Source: Porticoccaceae bacterium
Lineage (GTDB): Bacteria > Pseudomonadota > Gammaproteobacteria > Pseudomonadales > Porticoccaceae
Reading direction: 5' to 3'
NCBI GenBank assembly: GCA_018664075.1
Contig: JABJOY010000026.1
Location: forward strand, 1-37,087
DNA: 37,087 bases
Of this stretch, positions 20,803 through 30,425 are shown one piece after another; position 1 is the first letter of the stretch, and every line of letters begins with the position of its first letter. The notes beneath the pieces are model-generated. The model saw only the letters and a list, made by a program, of their open reading frames with translations. It was not told the DNA's origin and did no database searches. The position numbers and the translations under genes are program-made.

Positions 20803-21779
20803 TAGGTAATATCTTCGCCCTTAGCCTGCTTGTCCGCATGATAGCTGGAGCGCACCAATGGTCCACAGGCTGCCTGGGTAAAGCCGATACTCTCTGCATA
20901 GGCCGTATACTCGGCAAATTCGTCCGGGTGCACAAAGCGCTCTACGGGTAGGTGATTGACTGAGGGCTGCAGATATTGCCCAACGGTCAACATATCCACA
21001 TCATGCTCGCGCAGATCGTCCAGGGTGCGCAGCAATTCGTCTTTAGTCTCTCCCAGACCCACCATCAGACCGGACTTGGTCGGCACATTGGGGTTGAGGG
21101 CTTTGTACTCTTTAAGCAGCTTCAGGGACCATTCATAGTTAGCGCCCGGGCGAGCTTCCCGATACAGTCTAGGGATGGTTTCCATATTATGGTTAAACAC
21201 ATCAGGTGCGGTGGCAGTGAAAATCTCCAGAGCCGGAGCCATGCGGCCACGGAAGTCCGGCACCAGCACCTCGACTTTGAGATTGGGTGACAGCAGCCGC
21301 GCCTCGCGAATACAGTCGGCAAAATGCTGGGCACCGCCGTCGCGAAGATCGTCCCGATCCACCGAAGTGATAACCACATATTTGAGTGCCATCTCCTGAA
21401 TCGCTTTAGCCAGATTAACTGGCTCTTCGCTATCCAGTGGGTTGGGCTTGCCATGACCCACATCGCAGAATGGGCAGCGTCTGGTACAGATCTCACCCAT
21501 AATCATAAAGGTCGCAGTGCCGTGGCTAAAACATTCATGCAGATTGGGGCAGGCGGCCTCTTCGCAGACAGTGGCCATCTTGTGGTTACGCAGTATATCT
21601 TTAATCTCCTGGACCTTGGGCGAGGCTGAGAGGCGAATACGCATCCATTCAGGTTTGCGCTGAATCGATGCAGTGGGAATCACTTTGACTGGAATACGCT
21701 CCACCTTATCGGCACTGCGCAACTTTTCGCCCTGCTGCAGTCGGCGGGTGCGCTTTGGTGGTGTAACAGACTCGGTCAT
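20802..21779 (-). CDS. lipA: Lipoyl synthase LipA
   Basis: A radical-SAM enzyme that inserts two sulfurs into protein-bound octanoyl groups to make lipoate for 2-oxoacid dehydrogenases and the glycine cleavage system. The protein has 325 residues. The radical-SAM cluster cysteines are Cys98, Cys102 and Cys105 in [10 protein letters not shown]. The auxiliary-cluster cysteines are Cys72, Cys77 and Cys83 in [13 protein letters not shown]. The C-terminal RSSYHAD holds the serine ligand. It lies 15 bases after lipB, whose product supplies the octanoyl-protein substrate. Confidence 0.97.
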   Translation of the reverse strand: MTESVTPPKRTRRLQQGEKLRSADKVERIPVKVIPTASIQRKPEWMRIRLSASPKVQEIKDILRNHKMATVCEEAACPNLHECFSHGTATFMIMGEICTRRCPFCDVGHGKPNPLDSEEPVNLAKAIQEMALKYVVITSVDRDDLRDGGAQHFADCIREARLLSPNLKVEVLVPDFRGRMAPALEIFTATAPDVFNHNMETIPRLYREARPGANYEWSLKLLKEYKALNPNVPTKSGLMVGLGETKDELLRTLDDLREHDVDMLTVGQYLQPSVNHLPVERFVHPDEFAEYTAYAESIGFTQAACGPLVRSSYHADKQAKGEDIT

Positions 21780-21794
21780 AATGGTTCCTGTAAT

Positions 21795-22478
21795 CTAATT
21801 TAAAACAGCATCGCTGTTGTCGGTCTGGTATTTATTATACCCAAGCCCGGTGGCGAGATACTCGACTAATTTTTGGCTCACAGGCTCTATGCCTGGGGGC
21901 GATTCAACAAGATCCGCCAGCTGGGTCATGGTGACGCCCAGCCCGCAGGGGTTGATCTGTTGCCAGGGTTGCATATCCATGGCCACATTAAAATTCAAGC
22001 CATGATAGCTGCAGCCTTTGCGAATACGCAGGCCCAGAGAGGCAATTTTTTCGCCGCTTTCAATATAGACGCCAGGGGCTTCCCGGCGCGGACTGGCGAC
22101 GACCTGCCAGACTGCCAATGTGTCCACCAGTGCCTGTTCGATAATATTGACCAGATCGCGAACACCCAGCTTAAGACGTTTTAAATCAACCAGCACATAG
22201 GCGGTAATCTGACCCGGACCATGGTAGGTAACCTGGCCGCCGCGATCACTTTTAATCACCGGTATAGCGCCGGGATTGAGAATATATTCTTCTTTACCTG
22301 CCTGACCCTGAGTGAACACTGGCTGATGTTCGAGCAGCCAGATTTCGTCGGCACTGGTGCTGCTGCGCTGGTCATTAAAGGCTTTCATGGCAGCAAAACA
22401 CTGGCTGTATTCCTGCAACCCCAGGTGGCGAACAATCAATGTGGATGCTGGATTTGAAGAGGCCATGGTTGATGTCAT
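21795..22478 (-). CDS. lipB: Octanoyltransferase LipB
   Basis: LipB moves octanoate from acyl carrier protein to the lipoyl domains of target enzymes, just before LipA acts. The protein has 227 residues. [11 protein letters not shown] lies at about 80-90, catalytic Lys144 is in [12 protein letters not shown], and catalytic Cys178 is in [19 protein letters not shown] lies between the last two. ATG 22478 is only 2 bases after the ybeD stop; Met5 is an alternative start. The ybeD-lipB-lipA order is as in E. coli. Confidence 0.96.
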   Translation of the reverse strand: MTSTMASSNPASTLIVRHLGLQEYSQCFAAMKAFNDQRSSTSADEIWLLEHQPVFTQGQAGKEEYILNPGAIPVIKSDRGGQVTYHGPGQITAYVLVDLKRLKLGVRDLVNIIEQALVDTLAVWQVVASPRREAPGVYIESGEKIASLGLRIRKGCSYHGLNFNVAMDMQPWQQINPCGLGVTMTQLADLVESPPGIEPVSQKLVEYLATGLGYNKYQTDNSDAVLN

Positions 22479-22480
22479 GG

Positions 22481-22750
22481 TTAAAGAACCATTTTGACTC
22501 GACTGCTGGTCTTTAAGTCGGTAAAAATCGCGTCAAGCTGGGGCTTTCCAGTGGCCGTTATAATAAGCGTAATAGATTGCCACTTGCCTTTGCTGCTCTC
22601 GCGCACGGTTATCTTGCTCTGATCAAATCCCGGGGCATGGATATGCATCACCTGCAATACGTGTTGGTGTAATTCCTCATGGGCATCACCCATAACCTTG
22701 ATCGGATAGTCACAGGGAAATTCAAGCAGTGGCGCTTCTTGTTCAGTCAC
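22481..22750 (-). CDS. ybeD: YbeD family (DUF493) protein
   Basis: An 89-residue protein of the YbeD/DUF493 family, whose members have an ACT-like fold and no settled function. Recognisable segments are [14 protein letters not shown] near the start, then [23 protein letters not shown], and [18 protein letters not shown] at the end. It sits between dacA and lipB, separated by 10 and 2 bases, as in E. coli, so it belongs to the same transcript. Confidence 0.93.
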   Translation of the reverse strand: MTEQEAPLLEFPCDYPIKVMGDAHEELHQHVLQVMHIHAPGFDQSKITVRESSKGKWQSITLIITATGKPQLDAIFTDLKTSSRVKMVL

Positions 22751-22760
22751 AGCAATTGCC

Positions 22761-23936
22761 TCAAGACATCAAATTGGTAAAAAACAGGATAATCCAGTCA
22801 AACAGTCGTGCCATGCTGCCAGATTGCTCGACATCCTGAGCCGCCACCAGAGGCACATCCACCAACACCTCATCATTCAGGCTTACCTGCAGTCGACCCA
22901 GTTCCTGGCCTGTGTAGACAGGCGCATCAATCTGTTCGTCGACAAGAATATTGGCGGACAGGTCTTTCTTCGACCCGCGAGGGAACGTCAGGATAATATC
23001 ATCGCTGATGGTCAGATTAAGGAAGTCCTGCTGGCCATACCAGATCTTGGTATTTTCTTTGATCAGCTCGCCAGCTTTATAGATGGTTCTGGTATCAAAA
23101 TTACGGAAGCCATAGGACAGCAGCTTTTGCGATTCTCTGGCTCTGGATGCGTCATTGCTGGCACCCAATACCACTGAGATCAAGCGCATATCCCGCCGCT
23201 GTGCAGAGGCTACGAGGCAGTAGCCCGCTGCTTTGGTATGGCCTGTCTTTAAACCATCTACACTGGTGTCACGCCACAGCAAGCGGTTGCGATTGGGCTG
23301 GTTGATATTATTGTGTTTAAAATATTTCTTGGCGTAAATGCTGTAGTACTTGGGGTGGTCTTGAATAATTGCCCGCGCTATCAGCGATAGATCCCGGGCT
23401 GTGGTGAGCATGCCCTCTGCAGGCAGTCCGGTTGCATTCATATAGGTGGTGTCAGACATACCCAGCAATTCAGCCTGGCGGTTCATGGTGTCAGCAAAGG
23501 CAATTTCACTGCCGCTGACATGCTCCGCCAGTGCGATGGCAGCATCATTGCCCGACTGGATAATAACGCCGTGCATAAGATCCAGCACTGACACCTTGGT
23601 GCGGGGGCTCAAAAACATTGTCGAGCCATCGGTTTTGGCCCCGCCCAGTCGCCAGGCATTGTCACTGATCAGTACTTCCGAGTCTTCGTCTATGCGGCCA
23701 GCTTCGATTTCATTGGAGACAATAAACGTGGTCATCATTTTGGCTAGACTGGCCGGAGGGAGTTGCTCGTCGGCATTGTTTTCAGCCAGCACATAGCCAG
23801 TGTTGGCATCCACCAGAATCCAAGCTTTGGCCGCCAGTTCCGGTGCTGCGGGAACCAGTTTTTGTGCCTGTGGGGCAGCGATTGTCAGCGCACAGCCAAG
23901 GATAATGATTGCAGACTTGATGCATTTTTTAAGCAT
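22761..23936 (-). CDS. dacA: D-alanyl-D-alanine carboxypeptidase (PBP5/6, DacA/DacC type)
   Basis: A periplasmic penicillin-binding protein that trims the terminal D-Ala from peptidoglycan pentapeptides, limiting cross-linking. The protein has 391 residues. After a signal peptide (about 1-24) come the three active-site motifs: Ser63-Leu-Ala-Lys66 (PASLAKMM), Ser128-Gly-Asn130 and Lys230-Thr-Gly232 (DGLKTGHTK). A C-terminal beta domain follows, and then an amphipathic end (LFDWIILFFTNL) that likely anchors it to the membrane face. It heads the dacA-ybeD-lipB-lipA run. The 104-base gap upstream separates it from rlpA and may carry a promoter. I cannot distinguish the dacA and dacC paralogues by sight. 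Confidence 0.94.
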   Translation of the reverse strand: MLKKCIKSAIIILGCALTIAAPQAQKLVPAAPELAAKAWILVDANTGYVLAENNADEQLPPASLAKMMTTFIVSNEIEAGRIDEDSEVLISDNAWRLGGAKTDGSTMFLSPRTKVSVLDLMHGVIIQSGNDAAIALAEHVSGSEIAFADTMNRQAELLGMSDTTYMNATGLPAEGMLTTARDLSLIARAIIQDHPKYYSIYAKKYFKHNNINQPNRNRLLWRDTSVDGLKTGHTKAAGYCLVASAQRRDMRLISVVLGASNDASRARESQKLLSYGFRNFDTRTIYKAGELIKENTKIWYGQQDFLNLTISDDIILTFPRGSKKDLSANILVDEQIDAPVYTGQELGRLQVSLNDEVLVDVPLVAAQDVEQSGSMARLFDWIILFFTNLMS

Positions 23937-24040
23937 ATTAAATAGACCTGGATTCAGGGTTGAAAATTTGGACGCTAGTTTAACATCACCAGACCGCTTA
24001 TGCGCGTCCTGCGGTTAATGTCGGAGACAGGAAACAACAA

Positions 24041-24907
24041 CTATTGTTTGACCAGAAAACCAGAGATATTAGCGGATTGTTGCAGCATGCGTTTGATCAC
24101 CAGCAATTCCATTTTATCCGCCACCGGTCCTATCCATACTTTGAACAGATTATCCCTCTGTTGCACCAGAATAGGCTTGGAGGTATGGGTTCGAACCTGC
24201 TTTTGCAGAGCTCGAGCAGCATCTGCATTGTCAAAGGCACCGACCTGCAAATAGCGACCCTGGGTCAGGCTGGGCATAGTGTTTCCCTCAGAGCCCGGGG
24301 CCGTAGCTGGCGTAACTACAGACTTGGCCGTGCTCTTTCCCGAGGGATCTATGGCTTCTACCAACACCTCGGTAGTACCTTTGTCAGCAAAGCCCAGCTT
24401 TAGCGCAGCTACATAGGAGAGATCAATAATACGGGGCCCATGAAAGGGGCCGCGGTCATTGATGCGCACAATAATCGACCGGTTATTTTCCATGCTGGTC
24501 ACCCGGGCATAGGTGGGAATAGGCAGGGATTTATGGGCCGCCGTCATGGCGTACATATCATAGATCTCACCATTGGATGTGCGTCGGCCATGAAACTTGC
24601 GGCCATACCAGGACGCGATGCCAGTCTCTCGATAGTTTTCACTGCTGGGCAGCACAAAGTAAGTCTTGCCAAACACCTGGTAGGGGCTCTTGTTACCGAC
24701 TTTGGTAATCGGCTCTACTTTGGGAACTGGGTCGGCAATGGTTCTGGTATCGACTTTTTTACCAGCGCTATCTTTTCGCTCGACTATGGTTGGAGTATAG
24801 CCACAGCCAGCGAGCCCTAAACTACCAAGCAGGATAAGGTGCAGTGCGTATCTGGCGAATTTAGCAGTCTGATGTTGAGGCACAGCGGCGACTTCGAATG
24901 ATTTCAC
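24041..24907 (-). CDS. rlpA: RlpA-type septal lytic transglycosylase lipoprotein
   Basis: RlpA is an outer-membrane lipoprotein that cleaves glycan strands lacking stem peptides at the septum. The protein has 288 residues. A lipoprotein signal ends SLGLAGC (Cys35). The double-psi beta-barrel follows, with GIASWYGRKFHGRRTSNGE, MTAAHKSLPIPT and VRINDRGPFHGPRIIDLS; the Asp in NDRGPF and the SWYG region are the family's catalytic signature. A linker then leads to a C-terminal SPOR domain (about 218-288: GRYLQVGAFDNADAARAL) that binds denuded septal glycan. The frame starts at GTG 24907, overlapping mltB by 47 bases. GTG 24883 is an equally plausible start, giving a more usual signal length. Confidence 0.92.
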   Translation of the reverse strand: MKSFEVAAVPQHQTAKFARYALHLILLGSLGLAGCGYTPTIVERKDSAGKKVDTRTIADPVPKVEPITKVGNKSPYQVFGKTYFVLPSSENYRETGIASWYGRKFHGRRTSNGEIYDMYAMTAAHKSLPIPTYARVTSMENNRSIIVRINDRGPFHGPRIIDLSYVAALKLGFADKGTTEVLVEAIDPSGKSTAKSVVTPATAPGSEGNTMPSLTQGRYLQVGAFDNADAARALQKQVRTHTSKPILVQQRDNLFKVWIGPVADKMELLVIKRMLQQSANISGFLVKQ

Positions 24908-25880
24908 TGAGCTGGTAGACAGCCATCGCGTATTTGGTGCGCGGATTATAGCGACCGATCACATAGAAATTGTGCAGCCCCAACCAGTATTCGTCACCAT
25001 ATTTGGCTTTAAAGCGCATTGGAAATGCGGTGGCCTCCGGGTCGAATGTTTCCACTGGTTTGTAGCCCATGGTGCTGAGCTCGGCAACGGTGTCGGTGGG
25101 ACGCTTCATTTTATTAAGGCGCTGTTCATCAATGCTGCCAGTAATATGAGCTCTGGTTGCCACTGGCTGGCCGGTTTTCCAGCCATGTTTAATAAAGTAA
25201 TTGGCCACACTGCCTATGGCATCTGTAGGGTTAGTCCAGATATCGGCAAAGCCGTCGCTGTCAAAATCCACCGCATAGTCGCGATAGCTATTGGGCATAA
25301 ACTGACCCCAGCCCATGGCGCCAGCATAGGATCCCTTGAGGCTGAGAGGGTCTTGCTTCTGTTCCCGAGCCAGCAGGAATAGATTTTCCAGTTGTATGGT
25401 AAAGAACCTCTTTCGCGACTCGCGCTTTTCAATGCTGCTGTAATAGTCAAACGCCAAAGTAGTCAGGGCATCAATGACCTTGTAGCTGCCGGTATTGCGG
25501 CCATAGTTGGTTTCAACGCCAATAATGCTGACAATGATTGCAGGATCGACACCAAATTCTTTTTCGGCGCGCTCCAAGGTCTGCCGATTTTCTGCCCAGA
25601 ACTGCAAACCGCGCTCAGTGCGCAGGTCCGAGATAAAGTGTTTGCGGTACTCATACCAGGGTTTTACCTTTTCCGCGGGCCTACTCATGGCTTTAACAAT
25701 AGATTTCTGATGCTCGGCATAGGACAGCCAGGCCAAGATCTGCTGGCGATCAAACTGATGCTTGTTGACCATGGTATCGACAAAGGCAGCGGCCTCTGGA
25801 TGTTCAGAATAGTCCGCAATAGAGAGGGCGGGCAGCAGGCTGATCCAGGCTGCAATAAAGAATTTAATAGTTTGTTTCAA
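24861..25880 (-). CDS. mltB: Lytic murein transglycosylase B (MltB family)
   Basis: A GH103 lytic transglycosylase that cuts peptidoglycan glycan strands, forming 1,6-anhydroMurNAc ends. The protein has 339 residues. The signal peptide (about 1-22) has no lipobox, so this is a soluble form like Pseudomonas SltB. Catalytic Glu123 is in SIIGVETNYGRNTG. GAMGWGQFMPNSYRDYAVDFDSDG carries the substrate groove and an EF-hand-like calcium loop. YWLGLHNFYVIGRYNPRTKYAMAV closes the domain. It overlaps rodA by 4 bases upstream and rlpA by 47 bases downstream. It supplies hydrolase activity beside the RodA-PBP2 synthase. Confidence 0.94.
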   Translation of the reverse strand: MKQTIKFFIAAWISLLPALSIADYSEHPEAAAFVDTMVNKHQFDRQQILAWLSYAEHQKSIVKAMSRPAEKVKPWYEYRKHFISDLRTERGLQFWAENRQTLERAEKEFGVDPAIIVSIIGVETNYGRNTGSYKVIDALTTLAFDYYSSIEKRESRKRFFTIQLENLFLLAREQKQDPLSLKGSYAGAMGWGQFMPNSYRDYAVDFDSDGFADIWTNPTDAIGSVANYFIKHGWKTGQPVATRAHITGSIDEQRLNKMKRPTDTVAELSTMGYKPVETFDPEATAFPMRFKAKYGDEYWLGLHNFYVIGRYNPRTKYAMAVYQLSEIIRSRRCASTSDC

Positions 25881-27016
25881 AGCTCAATCCTAATCCGTTT
25901 GGGCTCGGTGCTGATGGCCATTAGAATACCAAAACCGAGAAAGAGAGTCACAATCGCAGTGCCTCCGTAGCTGATTAAAGGCAATGGTACACCAACTACG
26001 GGCAGTATCCCCGATACCATGCTCATATTTACAAAAACATAGATAAAAAATGTCAGACTCAGACTGCCGGCTATGAGTCGGCCAAATTGGGATTGCGAGT
26101 TGAGGGCAATAACCATGCAGCGACCGATCAGTAGCAGGTAGGCTGCGCAGAGTGTGAGCACCCCGATGAGGCCAAATTCTTCAGCCAGTACCGCGATAAT
26201 AAAATCTGTATGGCTCTCCGGCAAAAAGTTAAGCTGTGACTGAGTGCCCAGAGTCCAGCCTTTGCCATTCAACCCCCCTGAGCCTATGGCGGTGGTTGAC
26301 TGGATAATATTCCAGCCTGCTCCCAGCTTGTCATCTTCAGGGGACAGCAATGTCAGCACCCGCTGTTTCTGATAGTCGCGCATAACAAAAAACCACAGAC
26401 TGGGAATCGCCGCTAGGGCCATTAAAAAGGCGCTGATCAGATAGCGTTTGCGCAGCCCGGCCAAAAACAGCACAAAACAACCTGAGGCAAAAATAAGAAT
26501 TGCTGTACCCAGATCTGGCTGTTTAACAATGAGTAATACTGGCATAAGAATCAGGGCAAGAGTCGCCAGTATATGGGTGAATCTGGGTGGAATATAACGC
26601 TTGCCCAGATAGGCGGACACCATCATAGGGACAGCAACCTTCATCAATTCAGAGGGTTGAAACCGCGTCAGGCCCAGATCCAGCCAGCGCTGAGCCCCTT
26701 TGGCACCTACCCCAAAAAACAGTACCACAACCAGAGAAATCAGCCCGATACAGTAGAACAGCACTGCCCAGCGCTCCCAGAAACGCACCGGAAACTGAGC
26801 CACCACCACCATGGCTGCAAACCCGGCGAGCATAAACAGTGCCTGGCGCTTAACATAGAAAAGACTCTGGCCACTGGCGCTGTATAGCACTAACAGTCCG
26901 CCTATACAGAGTGCGATCAGGATCATCAGCAGGGGAATATCCATGTGCAGGGAACGGCCATGGCGGCGCTCTCCCCCCGGGCTTTGCATACGGCGAACAA
27001 AATCATTTGTATACAT
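25877..27016 (-). CDS. rodA: Peptidoglycan glycosyltransferase RodA (MrdB, SEDS family)
   Basis: RodA is the SEDS polymerase of the elongasome, making glycan strands from lipid II. The protein has 379 residues with about ten membrane helices. FQPSELMKVAVPMMVSAYL, IVKQPDLGTAILI, GSGGLNGKGWTLGTQSQLNF and LPESHTDFIIAVLAEE are characteristic, with the essential Asp at about residue 271. SYGGTAIVTLFLGFGIL is near the end. It lies 14 bases after mrdA and overlaps mltB, the classic pbpA-rodA arrangement. Confidence 0.97.
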   Translation of the reverse strand: MYTNDFVRRMQSPGGERRHGRSLHMDIPLLMILIALCIGGLLVLYSASGQSLFYVKRQALFMLAGFAAMVVVAQFPVRFWERWAVLFYCIGLISLVVVLFFGVGAKGAQRWLDLGLTRFQPSELMKVAVPMMVSAYLGKRYIPPRFTHILATLALILMPVLLIVKQPDLGTAILIFASGCFVLFLAGLRKRYLISAFLMALAAIPSLWFFVMRDYQKQRVLTLLSPEDDKLGAGWNIIQSTTAIGSGGLNGKGWTLGTQSQLNFLPESHTDFIIAVLAEEFGLIGVLTLCAAYLLLIGRCMVIALNSQSQFGRLIAGSLSLTFFIYVFVNMSMVSGILPVVGVPLPLISYGGTAIVTLFLGFGILMAISTEPKRIRIEL

Positions 27017-27030
27017 CTAAGGCACCACCA

Positions 27031-28896
27031 TTAATTATTCGCAATGATTTGGCTTTGTTTGCTTTTTGATTTCATGTATTCATCAATAACCAGACGCGCA
27101 ATTGGCGCTGCAGCAGAGCTGCCATGCTCGCCATTTTCTACAATAAGCCCCACTGCTATCTGTGGGTCATCCATCGGCGCGAAGGCAACAAACAGGGCGT
27201 GATCCCACTGACTCTTATCAATTTTGGAGCTGTCATATTCGTCTTCCGCACTGATACTGATCACCTGAGCTGTACCAGTTTTGCCCGCAATCTCATAGTT
27301 GAGGCCATTGCTGATGCCTTTGGCCGTCCCCCTGGGTGAATGAACCACATCGCGCATAGCCTTGTGCACATAGTCCCAATATTCATCGGACATATTAATG
27401 GATTCTCGAACCTCAACAGGCTGGGTGGCAACGCCGTCTATGGATTTGACCAGCTGCGGCTTAAGTAACTTGCCCTTGGATGCAATGCGCGCAGACATCA
27501 CTGCTAATTGCAGCGGTGTGGTGAGCATAAAGCCCTGACCGATACTGACATTGATAGTGTCGCCATTAAACCAGGCCTCTTGCTTCGCGCCCTGTTTCCA
27601 CTCTCTGGAGGGCATAATGCCGGGGCGTTCGCCGGGCATATCAATACCTGTAAGATTGCCTAGACCAAACATTTCACTGTAGCTGGATAGCAGGTCGATA
27701 CCGGTCTTAACGCTCATTTTATAAAAGAATACATCGCAAGATTCAATAATAGCTTTGGCTAGATCGACGCCCTTGCCATGGCCACCGCGTTTAGAGTTGT
27801 GATCGCGCCAGGGCCGTTCAATGCCTTCCATAAAGAAGTAGCCCGGATCCTCAATACTGTAATCCATGCTGATGCTGTTGTTGTGCAGACCAATCAAACC
27901 AAATAATGGTTTGATGGTTGAGCCTGGTGGATACTGGCCGCGGATGGCGCGGTCAAACAATGGCCGGTCTGAAGACTGCAGCAGCTGGTCGTAATTGGTC
28001 TGACTGATACCGGAGACAAACAGGTTGGGGTCATAGCTGGGGGCGCTGACCATACTGAGAATGCCCCCGGTTTTAATGTCGATGGCCACCAGAGCGCCGC
28101 GGTCATCTTTAAATGCTTTGTGGGCAACCCTTTGCAGATTACTATCCAAATGCACGGTGAGGTTGGTACCAGGCAGCGGGCTAACATTTTCCAGAATCCG
28201 CATCACCCGGCCTCGGGCATTGGTTTCCACATGCTCGGTACCCACAGCACCCAACAAGCGATCTTCGTAATATTTCTCCAGACCAATTTTGCCGATACTG
28301 TCGGTGCCACTGTAGGCCACTGAATCTATCTGCTGACTTTCGCGCTCATTAATGCGGCCCACATAGCCGATAACATGGGCGAATAGTTCTCCGTTGGGGT
28401 AAAACCTGGTTAGGCGAGCGGTGACTTCGGCGCCGTCGAGGCGATAGCTGTTTACTGCCAGAATACCTCTCTCTTGCTCGGAGAGATTAAATCTAAGTGG
28501 CGTGTGCTCATAGGGTTTGCGTCGTTTCAGGCGTTTTTCAAAGCGCTCGATATCATCGCTGGAGATATCAATCAGTGATGAGATCTGCAGCAGCAGCTGC
28601 TCGAGATCCTCGGAGCGTTCGCGAATAATACTGAGGCTGTAGGAGGGGCGATTATCCGCCAGTAATTCTCCATTGCGATCATAGATAAGCCCTCTGGATG
28701 GAGCCGCTGGTCTAACATGGACGCGATTATTGTCGGAATGAGTGGCAAAGTCCTGATGCCGGGTAACCTGCAAATCGAAATAGCGATAGAGAACAATGGA
28801 CGTTAATACAATGGCTGCCAGCCCTGCAATTAATAGCCTGCCGGTAAAGATTCTGCGGTCTCTGGCGGGGTCTGAAAAGGCAGCATCATTTATCAT
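27031..28896 (-). CDS. mrdA: Penicillin-binding protein 2 (MrdA)
   Basis: The class B PBP transpeptidase that cross-links new wall in the elongasome with RodA. The protein has 621 residues. A short cytoplasmic start leads to one membrane helix (about 20-40). The pedestal domain begins RPAAPSRGLIYDRNGELLADN. The transpeptidase motifs are Ser326-Thr-Ile-Lys329 (YPPGSTIKP), Ser386-Cys-Asp388, and the late GKTGTAQ. YVGRINERE and the WRDHNSKRGGHG segment fit PBP2 rather than FtsI. It is 17 bases after rlmH. Confidence 0.97.
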   Translation of the reverse strand: MINDAAFSDPARDRRIFTGRLLIAGLAAIVLTSIVLYRYFDLQVTRHQDFATHSDNNRVHVRPAAPSRGLIYDRNGELLADNRPSYSLSIIRERSEDLEQLLLQISSLIDISSDDIERFEKRLKRRKPYEHTPLRFNLSEQERGILAVNSYRLDGAEVTARLTRFYPNGELFAHVIGYVGRINERESQQIDSVAYSGTDSIGKIGLEKYYEDRLLGAVGTEHVETNARGRVMRILENVSPLPGTNLTVHLDSNLQRVAHKAFKDDRGALVAIDIKTGGILSMVSAPSYDPNLFVSGISQTNYDQLLQSSDRPLFDRAIRGQYPPGSTIKPLFGLIGLHNNSISMDYSIEDPGYFFMEGIERPWRDHNSKRGGHGKGVDLAKAIIESCDVFFYKMSVKTGIDLLSSYSEMFGLGNLTGIDMPGERPGIMPSREWKQGAKQEAWFNGDTINVSIGQGFMLTTPLQLAVMSARIASKGKLLKPQLVKSIDGVATQPVEVRESINMSDEYWDYVHKAMRDVVHSPRGTAKGISNGLNYEIAGKTGTAQVISISAEDEYDSSKIDKSQWDHALFVAFAPMDDPQIAVGLIVENGEHGSSAAAPIARLVIDEYMKSKSKQSQIIANN

Positions 28897-28913
28897 TTAG
28901 GTTATCCAGTCAT

Positions 28914-29384
28914 CTAACTGCGATGATAAGGGTGATTGGCATTAATCGTCCATGCCCTGTACAGCTGCTCCATAACCACAATTCGCACCAGCGGGTGGGG
29001 CAATGTCAGATCAGATAGCGACCAGCGCATGTTAGCTCGCGCCAGACATTGCTGTGACAGACCATCTGGCCCGCCCACTAGCAGACAGATATCCCGACCA
29101 TTCATTTGCCAGTTGCCCAACTGCTGTGCAAGCTTTTCCGTGCTCATTGGCTTGCCCAGTACATCCAGTGCGACAACAAAATCATGCTCTCCAATCGCTT
29201 TTAAAATACCCTGGCTCTCAGCCTCAATGGCTTTTGCCGCAGGCTGATTTTTGCCCCTTGAGCCCAGGGGTATCTCTATTGACTGCACCCGCAGTTCCGG
29301 CGGCATACGCTTGCCGTATTCATTGCAACCGGCTTCTACCCAGTCCGGCATGCGCGTGCCAACAGCCAATAGTTTAAGTTTCAT
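28914..29384 (-). CDS. rlmH: 23S rRNA pseudouridine(1915) N3-methyltransferase RlmH
   Basis: RlmH methylates pseudouridine 1915 in helix 69 of 23S rRNA within assembled ribosomes. The protein has 156 residues and is a minimal SPOUT (knotted) methyltransferase. It begins KLKLLAVGTRMPDWV. ALDVLGKPMSTEKLA leads to the SAM-binding knot CLLVGGPDGLSQQC, and the end LTLPHPLVRIVVMEQLYRAW is diagnostic. It lies 8 bases after rsfS, in the order conserved through gammaproteobacteria. Confidence 0.97.
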   Translation of the reverse strand: MKLKLLAVGTRMPDWVEAGCNEYGKRMPPELRVQSIEIPLGSRGKNQPAAKAIEAESQGILKAIGEHDFVVALDVLGKPMSTEKLAQQLGNWQMNGRDICLLVGGPDGLSQQCLARANMRWSLSDLTLPHPLVRIVVMEQLYRAWTINANHPYHRS

Positions 29385-29392
29385 TGCTTTTA

Positions 29393-29782
29393 CTACTGAT
29401 CGTTCTCAGGAACGCCCAGTGTGACATCATTTTCTCCGGAGCCATCTTCAAGCAAATCACCGGGGCGCATGGTCCAGAGGCGCTCAAGATCATAAAATTC
29501 ACGGGTTGCCGGAAGCATAATATGGACGATTACATCACCAAAATCCACCAGTATCCACTCGCAGGTATCATCACCCTCAACACCGATCAAGCTATAGCCA
29601 GCCTCTTTTGCATCCACCACCACGCTGTTGGCAAGAGACTTGACCTGGCGATTGGAGTTGCCGCTGGCGACAATCATGGTATCCATCATGCCAGTGAGTT
29701 CGCGCACATCAATATCCATGATATCTGTGGCTTTAATCTCTTCAAGGGCGTTAATAACTATATCTTTCAAAGGTTGCGTCAT
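29393..29782 (-). CDS. rsfS: Ribosome silencing factor RsfS
   Basis: RsfS binds ribosomal protein uL14 and prevents subunit joining when nutrients are short. The protein has 129 residues; the core (about 1-105) has DIMDIDVRELTGMMDTMIVASG, SNRQVKSLANSVV and GDDTCEWILVDFGDVIVHIM. The C-terminal ~20 residues are an acidic tail (EDGSGENDVTLG). It is 9 bases after nadD. Confidence 0.96.
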   Translation of the reverse strand: MTQPLKDIVINALEEIKATDIMDIDVRELTGMMDTMIVASGNSNRQVKSLANSVVVDAKEAGYSLIGVEGDDTCEWILVDFGDVIVHIMLPATREFYDLERLWTMRPGDLLEDGSGENDVTLGVPENDQ

Positions 29783-29791
29783 GGCAATTGG

Positions 29792-30424
29792 TTACTCGTA
29801 TAAATGATGTTGCTGAATGTACTCGACCACTGTGTCAGGGGTCATAAAGTTAATGCTTTTACCCTGTGCTATCTTTTCGCGAATACCAGTGGAGGAAATA
29901 TCCAACATGGTTAAATCGCAAAAATATAGGTTGCCCGCGGGCCGTTGCTGCATGGTATCTAAATCATCGCAGCGGTGCTGCGCAATCCAGTCTGCTACTG
30001 GCCCGGATTGCGGCTGCTCCGTATTAGGTCTGGACGAGACCACAATATGACAGTGCAGCAAGAGCTCCTGCCAACGCTGCCAGGTATTAATTTTTATCAG
30101 CGCGTCCATGCCAATACAGAAAAATAAGGGCTCTGTGTCGCCCATCTGCTGGCGCACCAAGGCCAGTGTATCAATGCTGTAACTGGGTGCAGCCCGATGT
30201 AACTCCATATCATCTGCAACCAGCATTGACTGGTTGGCTGTAGCAGTGGTCAACATGGCCAGTCGCTGCTCTGCACTGGCCTGGGGTTCTCCACGGTGGG
30301 GCGGAAAGGCACAGGGCAGCAATCTTAGATGATCCACCTGTAACAGTTCGGCCAGCTCTGTGGCAATCCGCAAATGGCCAATATGGACGGGATTAAACGT
30401 GCCACCAAACAGAGCCACTGCCAT
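29792..30424 (-). CDS. nadD: Nicotinate-nucleotide adenylyltransferase NadD
   Basis: NadD adenylates nicotinate mononucleotide to deamido-NAD, the penultimate step to NAD. From ATG 30424 the protein has 210 residues. The nucleotidyltransferase motif ALFGGTFNPVHIGHLRIA is at the very start, PPHRGEPQAS follows, and the late ISSTGIREKIAQGKS is the second nucleotide-binding motif. The frame extends 9 codons to ATG 30451, but family alignment favours 30424. That start is one base after the proA TAA, so the two genes are coupled. Confidence 0.95.
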   Translation of the reverse strand: MAVALFGGTFNPVHIGHLRIATELAELLQVDHLRLLPCAFPPHRGEPQASAEQRLAMLTTATANQSMLVADDMELHRAAPSYSIDTLALVRQQMGDTEPLFFCIGMDALIKINTWQRWQELLLHCHIVVSSRPNTEQPQSGPVADWIAQHRCDDLDTMQQRPAGNLYFCDLTMLDISSTGIREKIAQGKSINFMTPDTVVEYIQQHHLYE

Positions 30425-30425
30425 A

